Of a DNA stretch of 64,000 nt, positions 47,901 to 58,876 are shown in pieces. The notes below the pieces were generated by a model that did not search any database, was not told the origin of the DNA, and saw only the letters and a list, made by a program, of their open reading frames with translations. How positions within the stretch are numbered: position 1 is the stretch's first letter; each line of letters begins with the position of its first letter. The stretch is from Callaeas wilsoni (Eukaryota > Chordata > Aves > Passeriformes > Callaeidae): the NCBI GenBank assembly GCA_013398955.1, contig VWPU01012286.1:124001-188000 (forward strand). Reading direction: 5' to 3'. A program made the position numbers and the translations under genes.

Positions 47901-49237
47901 ATAATCTCTCATTTATCCACGTTGGAGCACCGAATGCCACAAGAGGGACGGTTTCATGTGGCTGCCTGGCTTTTCCTTCCAGGGAATGTTGGTGGTTAAT
48001 GAGCTCTCAGTTGGCAGCAAGTGTCGAGCTGGAGTCCTTGGCGGTTCAAGGAGTTGAAGTGTGGTTTTATAGTGCTTTGTCCTGCCCTTAGATAAGGGAT
48101 TTTATCATCTGTCCCTGTAAAAATCCTTGTGACACGGCCACTTTCAGGGGTGTGCGCTGCTTGAGACTCAGGAAGAAAAAGAATGAAGGAGAATATTTTG
48201 TCTTGTAAATTAATGTTGGCCGCTTGTAGCAATTAAGGCCTCGATCAGATAATGGTCAATGAAACTACTCTTGAAAAAGTGGAATGGCACATTCTGGAAT
48301 TCAGCGTTGTAAGTGGCAATTCCGAATGGGTGGGAGCCTGTGACATGGACCAAAGCCATGGGCTCTGTAGCCAAGGAGAAGCAAATTCTCTTTAAAGAAT
48401 TTCAAGAGAACCAAGTCCTTCAGAGCCTGATTATTTGTGGATTGTCATGGGCTGGGTGTTATTTAGACAATTTTGATACAGAAACATTTAAACGACATGA
48501 AAAATTAAAGGTGGCTTTTAAACACCTACTTGATGCAGCCCCATGTGCTTTTTGCTTTGCACGGTTATTGTGTGGTAATTTTTAAAGCAGCTCAGTCAGT
48601 GCTTCCCAGAGCTGGAGTGCTGTGTGTTTTCCTTGGGGAGGAGATTAAATGAACACTGCCTTTCTTACTCCTATTGATTGTGGAGATGATATTAAATTAA
48701 AATAAGCCGCAAAACAACTTTGGATTTCTTCTCCGAGGAATCTAATAAATTTTGTTCAATATTTTTCATCTCATTTTCTTCCCTTCTGCACCACTGCAAA
48801 GCCTCAAGCCCAGCAGGGTCCTGTCATGTGCAGATCCATAGAAAGTAAAGGATATTTTCTTTCTGTTCCTGACATTTTCATGTCAAGTGGGTTTGAGCCT
48901 TTTGCTGTTGTTTTTCATTCAAGGTGACGAGGCAGGACAGACGTGGCAGGAGGGGAGCGGTGTCAGCAGGAGGAACAGGGATTTACAGAAGGTCTCTTAG
49001 GTTTTCCAGGGGAAAAATCAGAGCAGGATGCCAGATGCTTTGGTGTTGTCACCTCTCCTGAGGTCATTCCTGGTTGTTGGATCCAGACTTTGCCTTGTAC
49101 CCAAGGGAATGTGAGACGTAGGGACCTTCATGGGGGACCACAGCTTTTGCTTCCATGTGAGAGCTGATTTGGGATTGTTTGGGGGATGAAGGAGAGCCTA
49201 CAAAAAAATCCTAGAGGCTCAAAACCAATGAGATATA

Positions 49238-49530
49238 AAAATTATAGGATTATGGAGTAGTTTTGAGTCAGAAGAGACCTTTTAAAGGTCATCCAGTGCC
49301 ACTCCCTGCCATGGGCAGGGACACCTTCCACTATCCCAGGGTGCTCCAAGCCCCATCCAACCTGGCCTTGGACACTTCCAGGCATCCAGGGGCAGCCACA
49401 GCTTTTTTGGGCACCCTGTGCCAATGTTTTATCACCCTCATTGTAAAAAATGTCTTCCTCATATCTAATCTAAATCAACCCTCCTTCAGTTTGAAACCTT
49501 TCCCTTTGTCCAATCACAACAGGCCCTGCT
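49238..49530 (-). mobile_element. CR1 LINE fragment (type A variant)
   Basis: Antisense copy: GATTATGGAGTAGTTTTGAG, TTCCACTATCCCAGGGTGCT, CCTCATATCTAATCTAAATC and CCTTCAGTTTGAAACCTTTC, ending at ACAGGCCCTGCTAAA. Confidence 0.91.
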
Positions 49531-49964
49531 AAATAAAAAATGTCTCATGTATTTTTAAACTTGCTGGATTTTGAATGCTGGGAATTTCCAGGCATGTTTC
49601 TTCTGGCACAAATTGCCCCAGATTCTGCTACTTTCTTGTTTTTCACTATGTCCAAAAAAAGGAGCAAACCACATTAATTTTCCTGTACCTTTCCCATCTC
49701 TGCTTCCCCTTAAAATAGAAAGGACAAGTTTTCTTGCTGGAGGTCAGCACTTATCAAAGTTTATGAGATCAGAGTGGAAGATAGTGCAGAGCAGGGCTTC
49801 TTTTTGCATCCAAAGCTATTAAAGCTTCCTTGATAGAAATCGTATTTATTTGAGCCGAAATGATTCCAAAACCAGCCATAACTTACCTTCAGAACAACAA
49901 AAGATACCACGGTAAGGAAGAGTCCTGCCAAGCGGAAACTAGACCCAAAAAATAGGAGAAAGAC

Positions 49965-50118
49965 CGGTTGAGTCCCCAACCCTGGAGGGTTTTAAAATAG
50001 GTGTGGATGTGGCACTTGGGGACATGGGTTAGTGGTGGCCTTGGCAGTGCTGGGGAGCAGTTGGACCTCATGGTCCTAAAGGTCTTTTCCAAGTGAAACA
50101 GCTCCGTGATTCTATAAA
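49965..50118 (+). mobile_element. CR1 LINE 3' fragment (type B)
   Basis: Sense copy: GAGTCCCCAACCCTGGAGGG, GTGGATGTGGCACTTGGGGA, CCTTGGCAGTGCTGGGGAGC and the tail CTCCGTGATTCTATAAA. Confidence 0.91.
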
Positions 50119-50578
50119 TACGCAGTTGCCTCCATCTGCCTGAAATAAATCCTTCAGTGTTTGGCTGGGTGGAAAATCTTACCCAAAGCCACACTTTTCC
50201 TGTGGTTTGATTTATTTCAGGCTCTTTTTTTTAACGTATAACCCCAATGTTTTTAACATATAACCCCAGATTTTGGTCCGAGTAAAGGAGAGTTTTTTCC
50301 TGGATTTAACAGTGGGTGAGTGCTGGTGGCACCTCAGAGGGCACAGGTGAAACACTTGTGACCACACAGGACTGTGTTTGTCATGGCTGGTGACTAAGGA
50401 CTGTTAATTAAGGATCATTGCTAAAGACTGCAGCAGTCTGTGGGATTCAGGGCTTATGTGGGGGGATTTTCCAGCAGCAAAGATGAGAAGGACCTCTTGG
50501 AGCCCCAAGAGACTGTCATTCCCTCGGGAATGAGCAAGGGGCTTCCCAGCACCATGGCACACACACAGCCATCATCAT

Positions 50579-50656
50579 CCATGCCCATGGCAGGGGCTTG
50601 GATTTAGGATGATCTTTGAGGTCCCTTCCAACCCCAAGCAGTCTGGGATTCTACTA
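50579..50656 (+). mobile_element. CR1 LINE terminal fragment (type A)
   Basis: ATGCCCATGGCAGGGGCTTG, GATGATCTTTGAGGTCCCTT and CCAACCCCAAGCAGTCTGGG: the last 80 bases with a small internal deletion. Confidence 0.82.
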
Positions 50657-51667
50657 AACTGTTTGCCAAGAAGGTAAAAACCCCATGGAGAAACACAAGT
50701 GGGAGAATTTTAGGGAAAATGCACTTGAAGAAGTGAGCTGGAGTTGGTTTAGCATCGCTGGCCAGATTGTCAGGAGGAAGCGGAAAGAGTGTGGAGCAAT
50801 GAATATCTTGGAAAATACATGGTTATCTTCTAATGAAGTGGAGAGAAGGGATATTTCTGATTTACGATCCTCATCATTAATGCTCTGCTTGCAATCACTG
50901 GATCTGCAAATAACTTTCTAAGGAGCTTCTTGATTGCTGAAAGGCTTTAGATATTCCTGGGTACGATGACAACAGAGTTCCATGTAGCCTAAAAAAAAAA
51001 TAAAAAATCTGTTAAACTGCTGCTTATCCAACATTAACTACAGCAATTTTTAATTAACCTGATTTAGAAGCCAAATATATCACTGATGAAAATGAGAGGG
51101 TAGAACATCCAGTCATTTATTCCAGTACAGTGGTCATGATTGTTGAATTAGATTTATTCAAATGAACCTCAACATTTTGCCACAGAAGTCAGCGGTGCCA
51201 GGGTTTGGGAGCAGTGGGATTTGGGGCATGGGAGGGGGGACTGTGCTATGGCTCTTCTGTTGCTCAGAAGGAGGGAGTACAGACCCACGCTCGCTTTTAT
51301 TTAATAAAATAAAATATTAAAAAAGGAGGGTGTAAATCCACTGCTAATTACCTCCTTCCAGCCTTTGCTGGCAGCCAACAGCCAGTATCAGTGGGGCTTG
51401 GCATGGAAGCACTCTCCAAGGGTCATTCCATTGGCTCTACTCTGGGATGGTGGCCAAGGGGACACACAGATAAACCGGGTGGTGACGCACAGCAAAGCCA
51501 AATTCTCCACCAGCAAAGCAGGATTAATGTGTCCCGTTCACTCTGCCAGGGGGATTTACTCAGCAGTGCCTAAGAAGGATGGAGTTATTCGGGTGTTACT
51601 CTTTCCAGTAGGGAAAACTTCCAAGAAACTGAAGGAAACAAAAACCAAAATGGTGACCAATGATAGG

Positions 51668-51938
51668 AACCGAGGGAAGGGCTGGAGCTGTGCCAGGGAA
51701 GGTTTAGGTTGGATATCAGGAAAAGGTTTTTCCCCCAGAGGATGCTGGGCACTGCCCAGGCTCCCCAGGGAATGGGCACGGCCCCGAGGCTGCCAGAGCT
51801 CCAGGAGCACTTGGACACTGCTCCCAGGGATGCACAGGGTGGAATTGTTGGGGTGTCTGTGCAGGGCCAGGGGCTGGACTGGATGGTCCTTGTAGGCTCC
51901 TTCCAGCTCAGGACATTGTGTAATTCTGTGGAAAAGGA
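51668..51938 (+). mobile_element. CR1 LINE 3' fragment (type C)
   Basis: Sense copy: GGCTGGAGCTGTGCCAGGGA, GCTCCCCAGGGAATGGGCAC, CCAGGAGCACTTGGACACTG, GGACTGGATGGTCCTTGTAG and tail GTGTAATTCTGTGG. The tail form agrees with 56199-56272, so I place both in one CR1 subfamily; a solitary LTR is less likely. Confidence 0.78.
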
Positions 51939-52712
51939 GCAGACCAAGGAGCAGAGGTTGTGTCTGTGGTCTCCACAGGGCACAGGAATTTCCAGTGAAG
52001 TAGGAGTTGGATGCTGGATGCCTGCACTGTGTGGGTGCGCACAGGCTCTGCGGTGTGCCACTATTTCCAGCCCCCCACTTCCATCACACGATTCCCCTGA
52101 ACTCCCTCTGACTTCTCCAAGTGAGGCTGATGCAAACTGAAGATGCTCTGCAGCCTTTCCCAAAGTGCCCATTAAACCCTGCGTGGCTCCAAAGGGTCCG
52201 AGCGTGTTCCTTCCAGGTGGCCTGGCAGGTAATCGGGCCCCTCCTGGGAATGGCACTTGTGCAGCCATGGGTGAATACGAGGCTGGCATGTTTTCCTGCA
52301 GGATCTCTGCCTTTCCTTCAGCAAGAAACTCTGCTTAATGGAAGTGCCGAGCTCTCCAAAGTGCTGCCACGCAGCCCAGGAAAACCTTTCCCATATCGCT
52401 GTGCCAGTGGGGTTTTGTACCTGAATTCTGTGTTCAGAGTATGGATTTTCCCAGCAGTTTTCTCCAAAGCACAGTGGGCATTTCTGCATTCTGCGTTCTG
52501 ATCCTTGTTTCCTACAGGAATAAAGATGAAATATTGATGATGTCACATGTAAGTCTGTGGAGCACATTCATGGTCCTGCCTGTTCCCAGAGAATCCACCT
52601 GTGTTCTCCCTCCGTGGCTTCTGTGCTCACACTGGTTGTTTATTTCTTTCCAGGGGTGCCATCCTTGCTCCCTGCTGATAAAATCCTAATTCCTGTTTTT
52701 CTCTCCTTTCAG

Positions 52713-52793
52713 GTTATCCAACAGGCTATCCCACTGCTGCCCCAGCCTACAATCCCAACATGTATCCAACCAGCAGCCCCGGCTACGCCCCAG
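52713..52793 (+). CDS. FAM168A: FAM168A coding exon 2 (residues 25-50, Tyr/Pro-rich)
   Basis: The exon is bounded by TTTCAG|GTTATCC and CCCCAG|GTAAAA. It is 81 nt long, enters in phase 1 and leaves in phase 1, so it completes Gly24 and gives its last G to residue 51. It encodes [20 protein letters not shown] and then SPGYAP, a string of Y-P and P-Y dipeptides typical of the FAM168 N-terminal half. Compared with my memory of the human protein there are several conservative changes (for example PTGYPT for PTAYPA, NM for SL, SSPG for NSPS), making this the least conserved stretch with the cassette. Because exon 2 and the cassette both end in phase 1, exon 2 can splice to either 58538 (Ala51) or 60906 (Gly51). 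The preceding intron is by far the largest in the window. Confidence 0.96.
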
Positions 52794-53757
52794 GTAAAAA
52801 TCCTAAAAAAGCCCTGAAAACATTCCTTGCTCATCCTTGCCCAAGCACACACTGGAGATGAAAAATAATATCTCACCCTTTGATTCGACTTTTGGTTGCT
52901 TGAGATGTTTATTCTGAATAGTTTTGCCTCGGAAGAGCCACAGGATTTTAACACTTCCAAATGAAGCCACCTTTTGAGCTCCGTGTGCAGCAGGAAGAGC
53001 TGCTTGCGTAAGGAACACAAAGCTGGACCTTGTGCCAGTCTTGCTAAACCCTGTCTCCCCTTAATTGCCAAGTTTTCAGTCTCCCAGTTGTCATAAAATC
53101 AGTGGATTTGCAGGTTCAGGTGCTTTCCAAGGCTGACAAAACAGGAATGAGGGGCTTGTTGCCAAAATCTTTTGGTTTTGTCTTCTCCACATCACAGTTT
53201 ACACATATTCCATAAAACTGTTTATTGTGGATGATTCTGGAAGGGATCTGTTATGTTTTGTTTGGGTTTATGTGCTTTTGATAAGGTCTTTAGCTAGCTG
53301 CATTTCTTTCCACTAAAGCCTTAACATGGAACATGAAACAAGTTTTGTTCCCCTGGATGTGTGCTGGCCACCCTCAAATTCCCCCGAAGGATAAAACACT
53401 GGAGGAATTAAATGAAAACAGCTCCATAGAATAAGAAAAAGCCCATAAATTTATTAGTAGCTTGTCCCGCCAGAGGCTGGCAATGTCCTCCCTGCTCAGC
53501 CAGGAATGTAAATACTGCAGCATTCTGGTGTTTTGGCCTGGATATTATAAAATATCACTTGTCCCCAGTTGTGCAGGCAGTGGCTCCTCCACTGAGTGGG
53601 CAGATGGCCCAGAAAACACCCAAGTGAGAGGAAACCCCAAATCACTGCAGGATAGGGATTTTTTGGGGGGTTTGTATTGCTTCTTGTACACCTTAGACAC
53701 CATCCTTGGGAGGGTGGAGTTTGCATTAGAAAACAAATTGAAACAACCCTCCGAAAG

Positions 53758-53868
53758 AAGTGTCCAAGGCCAGGTTGGACAGGGCAGCCTGGGATAGTGG
53801 AAGGCGTCCCCTGCCCAGCAGGGAGTGGAATGAGATGAGCTTTAAGGTCCCCTCCAGCCTGAACAGTC
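53758..53868 (+). mobile_element. CR1 LINE 3' fragment (type A)
   Basis: AGTGTCCAAGGCCAGGTTGG, GCCTGGGATAGTGGAAGGCG and GAGCTTTAAGGTCCCCTCCA. A short deletion removes CTTGGAGCA. Confidence 0.89.
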
Positions 53869-54775
53869 GAGAAAAGCAGGAGAGAACAAGGAAACACAGA
53901 GATAACCCTGAAAATTGGGGTTCTCCCAGGCAGGCAGCAGCAAACCCTTGGACACCCCTTCTGGAGCCTGTCCCCTGCACGCAGCAGAAGGGACACTCGG
54001 TGAGAGCCAAGCTGTCCATCTGTCCTGGTCTCTCCTCACTGGAAACAGCCTTCAGAAGCTTCCTCACCATTGTTCCATATGGAATAATCCCCCCAAACCC
54101 TGTTAGCAGCTTTTCCAAGACATTGCTTGTTCCCTACCTTTGTCCCGGTGGCTGTGGTTGTGGCTGTGGGTGCCCTCTCATGAAAAATGCTTTGATTTCT
54201 GCTGTTTTATCACTACAATCCTTTGCAGAAGGCGGCTCTGCAGATTCATTAAGGCTTGGGTTGCTGATTTTTTTTTTAAAAAACCATGCCAATTATTGTC
54301 TGTTGCTTTAGATTCGTATGATGTGGTCAATCTTCTTTGTGCCAGTCAACCTTTTATTCATTCCCAATGTTCCCTTCTCAAGTGCAATCCTAATCTTTCC
54401 TGACTTGCTTTCCCTAAAAAAAAAATCTTCTGATCATTTTTGTCCCCCTTCGCCAGATTTTTTTTGTTGCACAGCTTAATGCTCAAGCCAGAGAGCTGCC
54501 ACAGCCATTTGACATTTAAATTTCATTCCTCTGTTTCTCATCCTTAAAAAATGCTTGTAATAATTTCCATCTTGGAAATCTCCTGATGTCCAGAGAGCTG
54601 ACAGGTCGTTTTGCATGGAGAACAAAAATCTTCCAGTGGGTAACACAGCTAAGCACTCAAATAGCGAGGAAACTATGAAGACTAAAATTCAGAAATTAAA
54701 ATTGGGATTAAAGTGCTGAAACTTTTATAGAGTTTCCCATAAATCTTGAGGCCAATTTGGAGAGACCTGGTTTAG

Positions 54776-54864
54776 GTAAACGTGTCCCTGCCCACGGCAT
54801 GGGGTTGGAACTGGATTGTCCTTAAGGTCCCTTCCAACCCAAACCCTTCTGTGGTTCTGTTATA
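54776..54864 (+). mobile_element. CR1 LINE terminal fragment (type A)
   Basis: ACGTGTCCCTGCCCACGGCA, GGTTGGAACTGGATTGTCCT and CTTCCAACCCAAACCCTTCT followed by GTGGTTCTG tail. Confidence 0.86.
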
Positions 54865-56198
54865 AGCAATTTTTACACCTCTTGACATCTGTACAATTTG
54901 ATATCACAGCAGGATATTACACCATTTTAACCACTGTGGGAAGCAGGAGCAGGTTCTGCTGCTGAGGACCTCCCAGCACCACACACAGTGGTCCCTTCTC
55001 AATGGAAAACAGACTTCCAGGAGAAAAAAATGAGAGATTTTGAGAGATAACTGATAGAAAAGAAGTGCCATAAAATCTCCCGGCAGTGGGGACATGTAAC
55101 AGAGTGACAGCATCCTCAGCTGTGTTAAATGGAATTGGGCTGAACTAATTCTGTGGTTCAGTGGCTGAGTGAAAACCTGCATCAGGACAGAGGGTGTTTG
55201 CTCAGATTGAAGGAGCTGCTATCACACAGGAGGCTGGAAACAACCTGGAGAGGAATGTGCTCCTGGTGTCCTTCAAACATACTGGCAGTCAGCTTGGGGA
55301 TTAAAATCTTGGACTTCTGAAACAGCAGACTAACTCTAAATACTTTTTTAAGGGATTTTAGACATTGGGTCTAAAAAAGAAAGAGATGCTGCATGTTGTC
55401 CCAGCAGAATTACTGTTCCTGAGCATGCTGTCCCCAGACAAGGTCCTGTTCCAAAGCTCCCAGGCTGGGAAGGGGGTGGTTCCTGCTGGCAGAAATCCCT
55501 CCAGCTCACTAAAAAGCAATCACAAACCAAGGGTTCATCTGATTCTCTATGTGGAGATCAACCAGGGAAACATGTCCCTCCGTACAGCTTGGAATAGAGG
55601 CTGGAAAAGGTGGGAAGAGCATCCTTTGCTTGTGGCTTCTGAATTTGTGGGATGTAACTGCAAGCAAGGTCTCTTGGACAGAACCATTCTGTCCCAGCTT
55701 GATCACCCTCTCTGCTCCACCCTAAAGGTGCTCCTGCTCACTCTCAGGTGTCTCTCGCCCTAAACCTCATGAATTTTGTTGGATTCCGTGCAAAGACTTG
55801 GCGGGAGATCAACCCCTGCATGAAGATAATTCCAGTTTTCAAATCCCACCCGCTTCTGTCCCTGATGTTCTCCAAACATTCCCTGATGCTTCACTGGAAG
55901 TCAGCGATGCTCATGTTCTTCTCTTGACCTCACGGTTCCCAAAATCCTGGGATCCACATGGGAAATTAAATGATGTAGAGACCTAAACTTTGTAAGGGCA
56001 TCAGAGAAGGGCAAGAAATCAAGGAGAGGAGCTTGGAGAAGTCTGGAGTCTCCTTGGACCAGCACCAGTGAGGAAAGGGAAGTGGTAACTGGAGCCAGTC
56101 TTGATTTCTCCCTCTGCCAGTGCCAGGTTTCTAGCGGATATTTGCTGGTGTCTGAGCCCAAAAGGTGTTAAATTATTCCATATATTATGCCTACAAGC

Positions 56199-56272
56199 AA
56201 GGGCGTGAGTTGGACTGGATGATCCTTGTTGATCCCTCCCATCTCAGGATATTCTGTGATTCTATGAATTCC
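56199..56272 (+). mobile_element. CR1 LINE terminal fragment (type C) with tail
   Basis: GTGAGTTGGACTGGATGATC, CCTCCCATCTCAGGATATTC and the classical CR1 octamer-like tail TGTGATTCTATGAATTCC. Confidence 0.85.
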
Positions 56273-57102
56273 TTTCCATTCCAGTTCAAGTTCCTGCCTT
56301 GTGCGATTTTCCTGCTGCATTTTTCCACAGTTTTTAGAAGGAGAGACGCAAGGCAAAACACCAGCATTGCAAACTCATGCTTGCAATAGGCCTGTTTTTT
56401 TAGGATACTGTTCTTAAAAAAAAAAAAGTCCTTTTAAAATATGCAAAAATGAACATCTAAAATCACTCTGCTGCAGAGACACAATTAAAAAAAAATAAAA
56501 TTATGTATGTCTTCATTAAGCCTGGTGCGTGTTCCCTCCCAGGCATTCTGTCTTCCTCATGGTTGTTTTGTTTTAACTTCCTTCATTAAAGCCTGCCTTT
56601 TTATTTTCCCGAAAGTAGGACACACACTTTGCTCGTGGAGGCTGGCTGAGGCTGGAGCTGTGTTTATTAATAATGCAGGGCAGAAGTAATGGCTTTGCAG
56701 TAGTGCCCTTACAGAGCAGAACTAAAATCCGCCTCAGAAATTAGGGATCTGTGTGGGAATGTCGTGGGACAGGACGGAGGCTCCGATCCCCCATTCCTGC
56801 TTCTGGATCCTGGAGGAAAGGCTGCTTTGCAGAAGGGAGTTGGAGCATCAGCAGTCCTCTGAGCCATCCTCTAGAGGTGCCCACTGACTCCTTGGGGACA
56901 CCAGTGGGTCCCCTAAGGGGTATCTTGGGGTCTGGAGAGGTGAATATCCTGTAGTCCCTCACGAGGCTTTCCAAAGATAAATGCTCCCATCGTTTTGAGG
57001 CACTCAGGCACGGGATTGCCTGGGGAATTAAGCTTATTGCAAACTTTGTTCAGGGCTGGAGGCTGTATCCATCACACATGAGGCTGTCAGAGGGAAGCAA
57101 GA

Positions 57103-57131
57103 AATCCTAGAATGGTTTGGGTTGGAAGGGT
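57103..57131 (-). mobile_element. CR1 LINE terminal remnant (type A)
   Basis: TCCTAGAATGGTTTGGGTTG then GAAGGG: about 29 bases of antisense tail, immediately followed by unrelated sequence. Confidence 0.6.
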
Positions 57132-58537
57132 TCATATTTTTGTCTTTTCCGCTTAAAATATGTCCTGAACATTCCCACATGGACTAAAGGTCCTGCCAGG
57201 AAAACAGAGCAGTCCCAGCGCTGCAGAGATGCACAGCTCACATTGTTTGCTCAGTTCCCACTGGTTGATTTGCCAGGGATTAAACTGATAATGAATAAAA
57301 ACTCTTTATTTTATTTATTTTTAGACAAGAGGATAAAGCAAATCCAGAAGACACTGGTTGGAGGTAGCCTTTAAATGATATTAGATAGTCATGGCTGGAT
57401 TGTGGTCCCTGTGAATTATTTCAAAGGACCAGGAGGTATTAATGTTCCTGGAAGCCTCCTTGATCCACCTTTTGTGTAGTTTTAAGTGATGGATTCTCCG
57501 AGGATCCGTGATTTAATAAAGAACATGCAAAGCTATGGCAATCTCCCAGCCATCTCCAACCCAAATTGCCTTGATTTTGTGGCAGGTTTAATGTGGAGAG
57601 GGAAAACCACAGAGGAAGGATTCGTGTAACATTGGAATGAATTGTCTCATCAGTCTCGGAGATTAAAACCTCTGTGAAATCCAGAGGCAAAAATGAATCT
57701 GATTCTGAGTAAAAGCATAAGTGAAGGAGTGTTTCTGCTGCAGCGCTGGGAGTTGCTCTCCAGTGTAATGTTCCCGAGTGCAGCCTACCATGGAAAATAA
57801 AGCAAGGCAGCCTGGAAATCCTTAATAACTCTCAAACCTTTGGGAGAGGGCAGAGACTTGGAGCAGAACATGATCAGTGACTGAGTGGAGGAGAAATTGG
57901 GCTTGAATCTCTCACTTCCCACAAACCTCCTGGTTTTCTGTTGAGGGAGGAGGAGGGAGGAGCAGGTCTCCACATCTCCAGCACTGGAGCAGCATCCAGG
58001 TGGATCTCCCATCCAGGAGTATCTCCTGCAGCTGGTGATGGCCAGTAAAGCAGCACTGCTGGGTGTCCTCCATTCTCCTCCTTCCTGTCTCACTCCAGGA
58101 GGGTCTCAGGAGGGTTTGGTGGAGCAGCAGAGCTGCAGCAGTGCTTCCCTGCACTCTCTGGGAAGTGGATTTCCATCCACTAGGATGTGTTGTGCTGCTG
58201 TGGGCTGTGGCCCCAGTGCCAATTGCTCCTCAGCCTCCTCAATCCCTCATTCCCAACTTCCAGCCCTGTGACAGTCCAGATTTACAGCTGTACCTTCAGA
58301 GAGGGTTAATTCAGAGGCTGAGCAGATGTGGAGGGTGTGAAGCATCTTTGCTCGGCCTTGGGGCTGCAGGAAGGTTTCCAAGCCCAGACCAAGGTGTGAA
58401 GTCCCTTCCGTGGGGCTCAGCGCCTCAGGGGTAGGAACTTGGGGGGAAGAGATTAGCAAGGTGATTCCAGTGTGACATAAATGCAGGAAGTTGTCTCTCA
58501 CTGCTCTGTGTGACACCTCTTCTCTGTTCCACTCAAG

Positions 58538-58663
58538 CCACACTTCTGATGAAGCAGGCGTGGCCCCAGACCTCCTCATCCTGCGCCACCGAGGGCACCT
58601 TCCACCTCCCGGTGGACACCGGCACCGAGAACAGAACCTACCAGGCTTCTTCTGCAGCATTCA
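58538..58663 (+). CDS. FAM168A: FAM168A alternative cassette exon (residues 52-92)
   Basis: The acceptor CACTCAAG|CCACAC and donor TTCA|GTAAAT bound a 126-nt exon that is phase 1 at both ends, so including or skipping it keeps the frame. With the neighbouring G it encodes Ala51, then [20 protein letters not shown] and [20 protein letters not shown] and F. This matches the insert I remember in human FAM168A isoform 2 (235 aa), with changes such as Asn to Thr and Gly to Ala. The insert differs from the rest of the protein: fewer Tyr-Pro pairs, one Trp, one Cys and an Asn-Arg-Thr sequon. Inclusion gives 235 aa, skipping 193 aa. The acceptor pyrimidine tract (CTCTTCTCTGTTCC) is moderate and the donor ends AAAT rather than AAGT, as expected of a regulated exon. 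The donor overlaps an AATAAA hexamer. Confidence 0.93.
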
Positions 58664-58666
58664 GTA

Positions 58667-58702
58667 AATAAACCTTTTCTGTTGGGGTTGTGCTGGGTTG
58701 GT
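58667..58702 (+). terminator. FAM168A: Candidate intronic poly(A) signal overlapping the cassette donor
   Basis: AATAAA at 58667-58672 begins three bases into intron 3. A run rich in GT and T (58676-58707, including GTTGGGGTTGTGCTGGGTTG) follows at the distance expected of a downstream element. If the donor (A|GTAAAT) is not used, the frame continues Ser-Lys and stops at TAA 58669-58671. Such a transcript would encode a 94-residue protein lacking the conserved C-terminal half. It is inferred from motifs only. Confidence 0.4.
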
Positions 58703-58756
58703 TTGTGCCCATTTGCCTCCTCTGCTGGGGGTTGATTTGGGGACAGGGTTATTTGG

Positions 58757-58876
58757 GATCACAGACTGAAGGACTGGTTTGGCTTGGAAGAGGCTTAAAG
58801 GCCATCTTGTTCCAACCCCCATGGGCACCTTGCACTAGACCAGCTTGCTCCAAGCCCCATCCAACCTGGCTTTGAT
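58757..58876 (-). mobile_element. CR1 LINE 3' fragment (type A)
   Basis: GACTGGTTTGGCTTGGAAGA, GGGCACCTTGCACTAGACCA and GCTCCAAGCCCCATCCAACC. It begins less than 100 bases after the cassette exon. Confidence 0.88.

Larger units (their letters stand above)
3953..52712 (+). other. FAM168A: FAM168A intron 1 (48.8 kb, GT-AG, phase 1)
   Basis: The intron runs from GTAGGA to TTTTTCTCTCCTTTCAG. It contains about 38 CR1 fragments on both strands, a pentanucleotide array, a 30-bp tandem triplication and AT-rich repeat-free blocks. No internal exon of FAM168A could be recognised and no other gene is evident on either strand. Large first coding introns are also usual for this gene in mammals. Confidence 0.93.
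38842..52712. other. Intron 1, last part
   Basis: Twelve CR1 pieces separate otherwise unannotated sequence. 42080-43260, 44300-45730, 45900-47420, 47905-49230 and 51945-52712 show no element I recognise. 48200-48770 is compact AT-rich sequence with ATTTAAA, AATTAA and TGATATTAAATTA motifs and could be conserved non-coding DNA. An A-rich run (AAAAAAAAAATAAAAAA) lies at about 50991-51007. Confidence 0.55.
52794..58537 (+). other. FAM168A: FAM168A intron 2 (5.7 kb, upstream of cassette)
   Basis: Donor GTAAAA, acceptor CACTCAAG. It holds four small CR1 pieces: 53758-53868, 54776-54864 and 56199-56272 on +, and 57103-57131 on -. The rest (52794-53750, 54870-56190, 57135-58537) is unique-looking sequence. 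I looked here for the 9-residue microexon that I remember in the longer human isoform (EFQFLHSAY) and did not find it. Confidence 0.9.

Noticed and set aside
51585..52289. Minus-strand open frame of 234 codons
   Set aside because: Half of it is antisense to the type C CR1 and the rest shows no domain or coding bias I could recognise.
54141..54175. Short GTGGCTGTGG repeat giving a Trp-Leu string
   Set aside because: A three-to-four copy imperfect simple repeat; nothing beyond local slippage.
55820..55860. AATTCCAGTTTTC at 55829, which starts like the missing EFQF microexon
   Set aside because: It is not preceded by AG, and the following codons read Ser-Asn-Pro-Thr rather than Leu-His-Ser-Ala-Tyr; there is no donor at the right place.
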